Of a stretch of 64,000 nt of DNA, positions 48,401-60,500 are shown piece after piece. The DNA is taken from positions 123,314,275-123,378,274 of the forward strand of contig NC_045441.1 in NCBI RefSeq assembly GCF_002776525.5. The letters are read 5' to 3'. The notes beneath the pieces were generated by a model that saw only the letters and a program-made list of their open reading frames with translations, was not told the origin of the DNA and searched no databases. The stretch is from Piliocolobus tephrosceles (taxonomy: Eukaryota; Chordata; Mammalia; Primates; Cercopithecidae). The position numbers and the translations under genes were made by a program. Position 1 is the first letter of the stretch. Every line of letters starts with the position of its first letter.

Positions 48401-51400
48401 ACATCTTACTACACCTTTGTGTGCAAATATCTTTTAAAAATTATGTCACTCTGGTAGAGAAAAACAGTATTTTGCATTATTTTATATAAAAATTTTTGAT
48501 TACCCATGAGGTTAAACATTTTTTTGACCTGTTTGTTAGACACTTAGTTTTCTTTTTAGAAATTGTCTATTCATGCCCTTGACTATCATTTATATTATTA
48601 TTGTTCTGCTTTTCGTTGTACTCATTGTACTTTTGCTACACATTTGAAAGTAATTTCTGAAGTCTATCAGTATTTTTCTTTGTGTCTTCCTTTATGATTT
48701 TTAAAATTGTTATGAAGTCTTTCTCTGTTCTGAAATCTGTTAGGTGTTCACCTAAACTTTTTCCCCCTGGTTTCTTTTATTACCTTTCAACTCTTAATCC
48801 ATAATTTATTTTACGGTATAATTGAAACAAACATTTTAATTTATAGGAGGAATAAGATCTAGTATTCAATAGCACAATGGGGTGACTATAGTTAATAATA
48901 TTTTACTGTATATTTCAAAATAACTAAAAGAGTAGAATTATCACATTTCTAACACAAAGAAATAATAAATGCTTGAGGTGATGGATAACCCAGTTACCCT
49001 GATTTGATCATTACACATTGTGTGCTTATATCAAAATATCACATTTGCCCCATAAATATGTGCAACTCTTATGTATCCACAATAACTAAAAATGTAAAAA
49101 ATCAATTTACATTTTTCAATATCTAATAGTAATATAACAGCTATCATTCATTGAGGACCCATTATATCCCCAGCCTTGTGCTAACCAATTCACATAAATT
49201 AACTCATTTAACAAATAGTTTTATTGAATAAGACTAATTTTCTCACTGATACAGAAATATTTTCTGAAGTATTTATTCTGTTCCATTGATCTGTCTGTTG
49301 ATTCTGATTCCAGTAATGCACTTACCAACATCATCAACTAGTTGATAGATCCCCACAGTTTGAAAAATAATTGTGGTTCATCTTTTAAATATACACCATT
49401 CTTATTTCTCTTAAGATTCTACTAAGATACAGAAAAGTTAAATAAAACTAGGTGTCTTTAGTTTAGTGGAGAATTCAGGCCTGCTGCAACCCAAATTCTA
49501 ACCCTGGCCAAATTCAGGAAGTCAAGCAATATTGTTTTTTCTTTTTTTCTTTTTCCCCCTTCTTAAAATTGTGAAACAAAACCAATACTGAAAAGATCTG
49601 TTTCTGGAGTATTTATTCTGTTCCATTGATCCGTCTGTTGATTCTTATTCCAGTAATGCACTTACCAACATCATCAGCTACTTGATGGGTTCCCTGCAGT
49701 GTGAAAAATATTTTTCTGCACAGATTTATGTTTAAATGTGGCAGTGAAAAAAATTTTAATGGTTGTACCCAATTGTTTTCTAAGAAGACGAATATATATA
49801 TATTATATATATGTGTGTGTGTGTGTATATAACATATTTATATATGCTTATATATTTTTATATATTCACATATATAAATATATATTCACATATAGAAATT
49901 ATATATGTATATATAAGTTTTTTTTTAAATAAGACTTTGGTAGTTCCCTTGAGATCTGGATGGTGATGCTTAGTGACTATGGCCTTGAGGGAAATGGTAA
50001 AAGAAGAAAAGAAGAGGAAGTCAACATGCTTTGGGGGTGGGGGTGTGGACTATCGTCAGCAGGGGCAAAGGAGGTGAGAGAATGGGCTGGACTGGAGTCT
50101 GGGGATCAACTGTGCTAAGATGACATTCTTGGCAGCAGATGACTGAACTTCACGTGGGAACATAACTTTTCTGGCAGTATTCCACTGGAAGCTGTTTGGG
50201 GTGCTGTTGTCTCTATTCCTTCTGTAAAAGTCTGTTATGCACACAGTCCTGGCTTTGTGACCTTTGCAGAGAAAAGATGTGAGGGTGGAGTCCTTGGGGT
50301 AGGTTGTGCAGAAGAGGGAGGGTGCATGCAGGGCAAGAAGTAACTGTGGCACTTTGCTAATTCAGTAGACATGGGGAGATGAAGCCAGGCCACCCCATAC
50401 CTTCTCCCCTCTCACCTCATCCTACCCATGGAAGGCCAGGAAGGGAAGATGGGTCCGTTTCATTTGACTCTCAAAAAACCAACTGATCCCAGCTGACATC
50501 TTACGGCAGTGTAATTTTGTATATTCCATGACCAATGTGTTCATGGTGTTTGTAACATATCAAGGAGATCTTTCCATGTCAATCACTGTAAATATCACTA
50601 TCCTCTAAAATGAGCATGTAGTGTTGCTACTATAAGACTGTACTATTACCCATTTAATTACATGATCATGGTGTTCTTAGGAATTTACATTTTTTTTACT
50701 TTTATTGATAATGTTAGACTGAATGTTCTTGTATCTAATTTTTTTTACAAAAAATTAGGATATAGAATATTTCACATATAGAAATTACATATTATATATA
50801 ATTGTTTTTTAAAGAAAAGACTTTAGTGGTTCCCTTTAGATCTGGATGGTGATGCTTAGAGACTATGGCCTTGAGGGAAATCTAATTTTTACAAAAAAAT
50901 TAGGTACAAATGATCTCTTTAGTATAAACCTCTTGAAGTGGGAAAGCTGGTTCATAGCTTATGAAACACATGAAATACATCAGGTTGCCCTATAGAAAGA
51001 ATGCACCAGTTTCCACTCTCACCAGCAATGTATGCAAATGCACATGGCCGCGACTTGTTGGTGAGACGTGATAAATGAAGGAACACATCTCTTAACATTA
51101 CTGTTAGGTCCAAAAACAAGAGCAGGCCAGTGTGGTGGCTCATGGGTGTAGTCCTAGCACTTGGGAATGGGAAATCGAGGTGGGTGGATTGCTTGAGCCC
51201 AGGAGTTCAAGAACAGCCTGAGCAGCATGGCAAAACCCTGTCTCCCAAAAAAATACAAAAATTAGCTGAGCTTGGCAGTGCACACTTGTAGTCCCAGCTA
51301 CTTGGGGGTGGGGGACTGAGGTAGGAAGATTCCTTGAGCTAGGAAGGTTGAGGCTGCAGTGAGCCATGATCATACCACTGCACTCCAGCATGGGTGAGCA

Positions 51401-51554
51401 TGGGTGACAGAGGGAGACCCAATCTCAAAAAAAAAAAAAAAAAAAAAAAAAAAANNNNNNNNNNNNNNNNNNNNNNNNNNNNNNNNNNNNNNNNNNNNNN
51501 NNNNNNNNNNNNNNNNNNNNNNNNNNNNNNNNNNNNNNNNNNNNNNNNNNNNNN

Positions 51555-51595
<41 letters not shown>

Positions 51596-54500
51596 AAGAG
51601 CAGGTGGAATGCTAGAAGAACATTAATCCATTGTTCACAAGTTTACTTTTCCACTTCCCTGAATAATACAATAGAAAACAATTCATCCCTTTAAAAAAAA
51701 AAAAAAAAAAAAGATAATCCAAATGGCAGGCTGATGGACAGTTTAGTCATCTTATAGAAAAAGATGTGTATAAGAGTATAATGTTGCTCTAACAAGATTA
51801 ATGTGTGCGGGTTGTAGATTGCAACTCTGGTGTTTGCCTTTCATATTATATCTTTGAAAATGACATCCTTTGAACATGGTGCATATGTTTGTCCTCTGCC
51901 TTGGCTTTGGGTCTAGTTTGCATTTTAATTGTGTATTGTGGTTGGATAACTCAGGAGTTATTGGTGACCCTTCTGTTGGAGTGCTTTCCAATGCATGCAG
52001 AAATGATTTGGAGAAAAATAGAAATGAAAAAGTGGTGATTAACTTTTTGCAAAAGTTTAATATCTACACTTGATATAAAATTGTAATTATGCTAATTACA
52101 AAAATTTAAATAAACCTATTTGCCTTTAATTTAGGGGAGAATTCAGGCCTGCCACAACCCAAGTGCTATTCCTGGTCAAATTAAGGAACTGTCAAGCAAT
52201 CTTTTTTTTTTTCTTTCTGTTCTGCTACTTTTTAAAATTGTGAAAAACAACCTATACAGAAAAGTATATAAAACATAAGTGTTCAAGTTAGCTAAAGAGT
52301 TCAAGGTGAACAGTACACATCCATCAAGAAATATGTTATACGATTTTTAGTTTTTTACCTTTCCTTGAATTAATTCTCTGGTGGAAAAAGTTATACAGCC
52401 ATATATGTGCATGCAGTAAGAAGACTTTGGCTGGGCGCGGTGGCTCATGCCTGTAATCCCAGCACTTTGCGAGGCCAAGGCAGGTGGATCTCAAGGTCAG
52501 GAGATTGAGACCATCTTGACCAGCATGTTGAAACCCCGTCTCTACTAAAAATGCAAAAATTATCTGGGCGTTGTGCTGTGTGCCTGTAATCCCAGCTACT
52601 CTGAAAGCTGAATGAAGCAGGATAATTGCTTAAACTAGGGAGTTGGAGGTTGCAGTGAGCGAAGATCACACCACTGTACTCCAGCCTGGCAACAGAGTGA
52701 GACTCCATCTCAAAAAAAAAAAAAAAAATCACAAATGACCAGGGTGGCAGAAGCAGGATTGAGAAAGGAAGTTGGGGGGCTGGTGGGCTAAGAACGGGGG
52801 TGGGGTCGGTAACCAGGTCATCCTTGGATGCATTTTTGTACTGTTTTTCTGACTTTGAATGCTATTTTATTTCTGCCTTAAAGTGAACATGGGTAAGAGG
52901 AGGAAACTTACTGTTCCCTACCTAGAGAAGAAAAAAGAAAACGTGGTTGTGTGCATGCATGTTTATAGGAGGGGTATGCACTCATTCCCTTGTTCTGTGT
53001 AGTTCTGTGGAATTCTCATTAAAAAGCTGGACAGAGCAATTTTTAAAATAAGTTGAATTGAAAGGACCCAAACTGGCTCCTATTGTGTTATGTTTTCTAT
53101 TGTGTTTGTGCATTTAGTCTGTTGATACTTTTTTTCTTTGATTGAACAGATTGCTGAGCTGAGAGAAATAGAATACATCAAAAATTTACCCATCCTTCGA
53201 GTTCTCAATCTTCTGAAAAATCCAATTCAGGTGAGACATTATTTATATCAGGGGAGGGAGAGAGAGAAGAAAGTGGGAGGGTGGAGGGGAACTATCTAGG
53301 AATTCTTCAAGAAGTACTTTTGGTAAAAGAATATCAGGAATGTGACTAGAATTTGTCTATCTTCCTTCTCTCTAAGGAAGGGTTTAGTAGTACCTAAAGT
53401 GACAATTTTATTTTTAAGACTTAAGATCTTCTTTCATGACTAACAAGCTGTCACATGACTGTCAGTGAAGGAAAGCCTGAAACTGAATATCATTTAGTTG
53501 CTCTGCTGGTCATTTGTGACTCATCCCTGGTGGTACTAAAGGTTACAGGAAGGAGGTAATAAGATTACAGAACAATGTTCTCTCACATTAGACAATGCAA
53601 GACACCATAGGTGGAGACAGAATGTGATTCCTATTTTATAACAAGGGAAAGAAAATCTAAGATTAGATACCTAATTTACCTGGATATACCCATGACATTG
53701 ATGTATATGTAAAATAATTATAGAACAAGATAATACATTTCCCAGGAGTTCTTCACACCTCTGGGATTGAAGGATCAGGGACTGTGTTTCAAGTCCCTCT
53801 CTTTCTCTCCACTGATGGATGCTTTCTCCCGGCCTCCTTCCCTCCTTCCTTGTTTGCTTGTCCTTCATTCCATTCTTCTACCTGTATCCTTCACTTAGTT
53901 TCCACAGGCTCTTGACTTTGCATGTAGCTCTTAGTAACCTTCTTTTTGTGTGTATCTTGATGAACATGTCTAGATAGGTGAAAAAAAATATAAGAAAGAT
54001 TTATAAATTAAAAACTGCCCTTGGGACAGGAACAGTGAGAGGCAATTTAAAAGCATTTCTGGAAAAGTAAGAGGCAGGGTTTAAAGTGGCCAGCACACCT
54101 CAGTTTCAGATCCCTGAAGGGTGTTTGTGCATACACATGAATAAGCATCACAAGCCCTTTCACACATGTTAACTGATTTATATACAAAACCTTCCCCCCA
54201 ACATTTACACCTAAGCTTTGTACATTCACCTCATATATGGTCTCATCTATTGGGAGGGCACAAAAGTAATTGTGGTTTTTGTATTATTTTAATGGCAAAG
54301 ACCACAATTACTTTTGCACCAACCTAATATATAATGGATCATCTACTAATATCTAATGTCTTTTTTCCCCTCAAAGAGGTATAGCTTTTTACTACAAAAA
54401 CTCTAATTATATTTCCAAAAGGCAGATAATCCTGATGGTAGGGAGTAATAAGGAGTTTATTTGATAAATGAATATCATTTTATTATTACAAACAAATTCA

Positions 54501-57500
54501 TAATAAACAATACAAATTAATATGAAATATTGCATATAAATAATAACAAAATAATATGAGATATTAAAGTTTCATTATTGGCAGAATTGAGACTTGTTGG
54601 AGTTAGAAGACAGGGTTGAAGTCACTGGCCAGGGATCTTAGATGAGATGCTTCACCTTTCTGAGGCTTGGTAGCCTTTAGAAATGAGGATAATCTGGAAG
54701 CCATTATCCTCAGCAACCTAACACAGGAACAGGAAACCAAATACTGCATGTTCTCACTTATAACTGGGAGCTGAACCATGAGAACACATGGACACAGGGA
54801 GGAGAACAATGCACCCTGGGGCCTGTCGGGGGCCAGGAGCAGAGAGAGCATAAGGATAAATAGCTAATGCATGCAGGGCTTAATACCTAGGTGATGGGTT
54901 GATGGGTCTAGCAAACCATCGTGGCACACCCTTACCTGTGTAAGAAACGTGCACGTCCTGCACATATATCCCAGAACTTAAAATTAAATTATTATTATTA
55001 TTATTTTATTTTTTATTTTTTATTTTTTATTTTTTTGAGACAGAGTCTTGCTCTGCCACCCAGGGGCTGGAGTGCAGTGGCGCGATCTTGGCTTACTGCA
55101 AGCTCCACCTCTCGGGTTCACACCATTCTGCTGCCTCAGCCTCCTGAGTAGCTGGAACTACAGGCACTCGCCACGACGCCCAGCTAATTTTTTTGTATTT
55201 TTAGTAGAGACGGGGTTTCACCGTGTTAGCCAGGATGGTCTTGATCTCCTGATCTCGTGATTTGCCCGCCTTGGCCTCGCTAAATGCTGGGATTACAGGC
55301 GTGAGCCATGTCATCTGACCAATTAAATTAAATTTTAAAAAAAGAAATGAGGGTAACCCACCTGTCCTGTTAATCTCTAATCTCACAGGGAGATTAACAA
55401 GAGTATACACTTGAAGACCTTTATAAGTTACAAGGCACAGTCTGCATTGAGTTAATGTAAGGGGACTGGGAAGTGTGAAATGCATAGCCCTGTGAGGGTG
55501 TGTGTGGGAATGATGAGGTAGCAGGTGAAAGGCCCAAGCTCATGAAAACCCAATGTTGGTGCTTGTTATTTTGGGAAAAGGAAGGCAACTGAGCTGTCCT
55601 CTTGATATTTTAAATAGGAAAAGTCTGAATATTGGTTCTTCGTAATTTTTATGCTTCTGCGATTAACAGAATTAGATCAGAAGAAGATTAAAGTGGAAGA
55701 AAAGGTATGTAATCATGTCATACCATTACCATTGTGTTTATGGGTTAATATGCTCAAAAGCTCGTGTTGCCTGCTGTGGAAGCAATATAATCAATAAATA
55801 AGACATGTAACAATATGTACATTAATTCATTTAGGGAATGTTTCCTTGTCTTAGGATCTGTTTGTTTAACCCTCTGCAAAAGTGAGTATCAGCACAAATG
55901 TAGTGAAAGGCCTGATGGCTTGCTGTTAGTACAGTGAAGAGGTTGACCGTAGGGAACAGAAGCAACACTCCACTTATATAGGTCATAGCTTTATGGCAGA
56001 CTATCAGTTTGAAAAACTATCCTATTTGGAAGGTGTATGATTCTATCTGTGTTACCTGAAAAATTCATTTAACAACAAAATGTACTATAATGTCACTCTA
56101 CCATATAATCGAAAGGTACTCAAATAAATCACCACTCTGATATTTTAAATCCTTAATTCTGCTCTTTAAAATAATGATTCATCTAGTCACAGAATTCCAG
56201 AATAACCAGACCTTGAATGCTAGCACCTGCCTCCCTGCTTTTCATACTCATGGTCACTGCTTTGTCTTGCTTTAGTGGCTGGTGACAGCCAAAATCTCTA
56301 CTAATGAAGGATTTCTTACACTGGATGCAAATTTGAGATGGGAATGAAAACAGGTATAAATATGTAGAGAGGCACGTATTCCATCTCATAAATGCCTTTC
56401 TGAAATCTTGGTTAAAAATAGTTACAGATGCCAGACTATCATTATTCTCACAAGCAAAGGTACTTATTAGATTCCTCTTTTCCTTTAACATTTTGCAAAA
56501 GGAATGCAATTTAAAACCATGTATTAAGTAAAGATATGGCATATGGTAGATGAGGATAATGTATTTAGAAGAATGGGAAAGACAAGGGGATGGAGAACTG
56601 TACATTATGAAGAAAAGGCCCATATCCTTGAATGAAGAAAGTTATGCTAAATGAAGAGGAAGTTTTGGTAGAATTTGAGATTGTGGGAATCGTTCTTGGC
56701 GAGATGGTATGAGGAAAACATTCCCCATGCATCAAAACCTGGAATCTACAGCTATAAGTTTTATTTATTTTTCACATATTAAAAGTTGGGATGTTTACTA
56801 TATTAAAAGTAATCATAGGCTTTAGAGGGGCTGTGGGTTTTTGTTTGGTGGTTTTTTTTTTTTTTTTTTGCCATTTTCCCTCCCAAACCAGGCAGTATAA
56901 AGAAGTAGGAGATCAAAAGACTCCACTCAATATTTTAAAATAATTATCATTTCTTGAATTTTAGGAAAATTAGCATAGACATGAAGACTGAATACTAACA
57001 TTCATGGGCATGTGTTAAATTATTTTGTGTACCTGGCTGCATGTGTACAACATTTCATTAAGGAAAAATCCAAGCTTCGTCGTCTTTTTAGAAATAAAAC
57101 TTTTTTTCCCTTTTACATCTCTAATTCTGGAAAAGGTTTCAGCAGTAAATAAATATGATCCTCCCCCTGAAGTGCTTGCAGCTCAAGACCACCTGACCCA
57201 TGTTGTTAACAGCGTGATGCAGCCGCAGAGGATCTTTGACAGGTATTTATTAGGAATCCACAGGCCAGAATTCAGGGTGAGCAAGCAAAAGACAGCCTCA
57301 TCATTTCCCCTAGCCCTCTATTTTGTGACCCCTTTATTTCCGATAAATGCTGCTTTTTACCCTTCTCTCAGGGAAGGGGCCAAGTCTTTATTTGATAGAT
57401 GATATTGTCTCTGTTATGGTATATTATTAATATCATGTACTTGAATGTGCTGCTTGCTTGCTGGTATTTTCCCAAGCATGGTGATGAGTTGATTCATCTT

Positions 57501-60500
57501 CACTAGTTTGTCTGACCCCTTGTATGGTGGCCATTCTGTGCCAATCAACACTGAAATCTTTGGGGGGGGGGAAAAAAAGTCAATTTTTCTGCCTTATGAG
57601 AGAAACACAGACCTTAACCTTAACAGAAAATTGAGATAATTTATATCCATTGTAAATTTTCCCTCAGCTGTGAGTGAATGCTAAATACCCTTGCCAAAGA
57701 CTGTTCCATGAATTCACATTATTAGGGAGTCCCTTAGAAGGAAGCCCAGCTAGCCTAAGGGAAACCCGAAGCAGTCTTTGCACTAAGGTGCGATAAACTC
57801 AGCAGGGAGGAGTCGCCCAGCTCGGTGGAACACATGAACAGAGTCTCTCACCTCTGAATTCGAAGACAGATTTACCATGATTTCTCCATTTCTTTTTAAA
57901 ACAATCTGTTGGAGCAGATGGCCATATATGCTATAAGTATAATGGAGAAATTCTATCAATACCCAAAGGCATTTTAAAAATACTTGTAAAATCTCTTGGA
58001 TATAAATGGCTTCTCTTCTTCATGTGGTATTTGCTCCTGTACTTCACATGGCTGGTTTCCCACAGAGAGCAAAATGTTTTATTTTGCAACCCAGGACATG
58101 ATTTTTACATATAATTTAATAACGTGGACATTGACAGTTTTACATGTTTATGGTGGCCCTCTAGGTGAAATGAATTATCATTTATTTACATGCATCTGGA
58201 AAAGCACATTTGATTCAAAAGAGGGGCATTTATCTCCTCATTGTATTTCTTTTCTAGTTTACGGTATTGCTAGTTGTTTCATGCTTTAGGGTACACTTAA
58301 ATAAAAACATATATCAAAGACATTTGCAGCAGTGTTTGATAAACACATATGTCTTGATCATCTCTGGCTGTCGGGCAAACAAGAACAAAGGCCAAGTAGG
58401 CCCAGATGTTCCAGGATGGAGTGGCATTCATTGTGGAAACTCATGGACACAGGACCAGTAGCTAATGTGCAGGCCTGCAATGCCCTTCCTACTCTGTCTA
58501 GGCCAGTATACCGCTCTCTGTCAGCACCAGAAGTCAAGATTCAGGAGAGGAACCCCAACCCTTGGCTTTGGGACTTGAATGCTGTATTACTGGGGTATCG
58601 CTGTCCCCTCTCCTGGTAAAATTGAGGTGAGGATACAGTATTAAAATGACATGACCAAATCTTGACTCTGGTCTGGTAGTCATTGATAGCTTCTTACCTT
58701 CTGATATGAGAAAGTTCTCCAGACTCATCTTGTACATGTCCTGTCCCAAATCTGTAATCAGCCTTTTCTGCAAGAAGCTCTGGTTTTAGTGAAAAGTAGT
58801 ATTTCCCAATTCCAGTCTGGGGGTTAAGATACTCATTGCTACCAGGTTGGTCATTTATTTTGAGGCCTTTTAGTGGAAAGAGCTAAGAATGTAAATCTTT
58901 TCATCAGTTCATCTGTCCATCCATCCATCCATCCAATCTATTTGTACCTGTCTATATTTGTTCTGTCTGTATCTATCTCTGTCTGTTTGGGTAGACCTAC
59001 CTGTGTCTGTCTATAGATAGATGGATTAAATACCTTCTGAATTCTTGATATTTACAATTTGATTCCAAAACTACAGTTAAGTTTTTACTCAACCTTCTTG
59101 CTATTGTATGGGTATTTCCTTTTTTCCCACACCAAGAAAAGAAATCTGGTTCTAAGGGACACAGAGGAAGATGAAATTACCAAATCCCATAATTACTCAT
59201 TTGAAAATATCCTAGATTGTAGCACAATGGTATCAGAATACAAGTACTAATACTACCTCCAAAATGATTCCTGAAACCATTAAAAATATTTTTTTTTGCC
59301 TACAATTTATCAATTCCCTCCTGTGTTTTTTAATGTGGCAAAATATATGTAACAAAATTTGCCACTTTAGCAATTTTAAAGTGGACAGTTGAGTGGCATT
59401 AAGTACGTTCATAATGTTAAGTAACCATCACCACCATCTGTTTCCAAAACATTTTCATTACCCCCAACAGAAACTCTGTACCCATTAAGCAATAACTCCT
59501 GGTTCTTCTCTGCTCCCAGCCTCTGATAAGCTCTGATCTACTTTTGTCTCTATGAATTTGCCTATTCTATGTATTTCATATAAGTATCAACCACCCCGTT
59601 TAGAAAATAGTGTTGTACTATATTTATGTTGTCAAAACTTACAGCCATCACATACCGTGCTTTCTCCCTCTTTGCTCTCATTTAGTCTTAATTCTCTGGC
59701 TAACTACATAGTTGTTGCTTACTACCAGTTGTTACATTGATGTCCCTTGAGTCACTTTGGTTGTATGAAGCTTGTTTTCTAGTAGATTCCTTAGGAAGGG
59801 ATATGGGATCAGTATCCTCTGAATTCTTGCATGTTATAATAATGTGTGCCCTTTATACTTGAAAGTCATTTCTGCTAGATATAAAATTCATGACCCACAC
59901 CTTTTTCCTTGAATATATTAAAAATGTTACTCCATTGTCTTTTGGCATAAAACATTGTCAAAATCTGATGATAATTTAATTTTCTTTCCCTTATAAGTAA
60001 TGTGCCTTTTTTTTCTAATTGGAATTTTTTTTCTTTTTCTTTAAAGCCCAGTAATTTTATTAGACTATGTCCTGGTATTAGTTCTGGGCTGATATTTCGG
60101 GTATAATGTGTGCCCTTTCAATGTATAGTGTTTTTTTTTTTTTTTTTTTTAAATTTCAGGGAAGGTTTTTTGAAGTATAGCCTCTGTTTTCTGTTCCTTT
60201 ACTTTGGTTTTCATCTTCAGGAAGAAGATCTCTTTTGCTTATTTTCAATATTTGTCACTTTCTTTTTCTTAGTTATTTTTTTGAAAAATATATATTTTGA
60301 GGTAATTGTAGATTCACATGAAGTTGTAAGAAATAATGCAGAGAAATTCCATAAACCAGTCACCCAGTTTTCCTCAAGGGTGATATCTTGCATAACTATA
60401 GCAGAACATTAAAACAAGGAAATTGACCAAGAAATCCACCAACCTTATCGGATTTCACCAGTTTTGCATGTACTCTTTTGTCTTTAGTTCTATTTACCTC

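Larger units (their letters stand above)
41066..53149 (+). other. Intron 7
   Basis: GT at 41066 and AG at 53148-53149 ('ctttgattgaacag'). It is the richest repeat landscape of the window: L1M tails, a GT repeat with truncated Alu, MIR, a hAT-type element, a gapped young L1, L2, MLT1 LTR, AT-rich microsatellite, local duplications and three further Alus. The segments 41070-41450, 41800-42380, 43660-44530, 49970-50510 and 52735-53149 show nothing I can name. Confidence 0.85.
54595..55460 (+). repeat. MIR SINE split by an L1
   Basis: The left part (54595-54692) has 'cacctttctgaggcttggta' and 'gcctttagaaatgaggataa'. The right part (55357-55460) continues 'cccacctgtcctgttaatct' and 'gacctttataagttacaagg'. 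The L1/Alu lies between them. Confidence 0.7.
53231..55617 (+). other. Intron 8
   Basis: GT at 53231 and AG at 55616-55617 ('gatattttaaatag', pyrimidine-poor). It contains MADE1, a MIR interrupted by a young L1 tail that itself carries an Alu. The stretches 53231-54249 and 54330-54594 show nothing I can name. Confidence 0.85.

Noticed and set aside
56183..56623. 146-codon reverse frame in intron 9
   Set aside because: No domain, signal or family is recognisable, and the composition fits AT-rich intron. It would need transcript evidence.
57243..57402. Continuation of the exon 10 frame into intron 10
   Set aside because: Joining at GACAG|gtattt to exon 11 restores the expected FDSTLPSLDAPYPM sequence.
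58908..59025. Regularly spaced short repeats considered as a repeat array
   Set aside because: They are contiguous tetranucleotides without unique spacers, so this is a microsatellite, not a CRISPR array.
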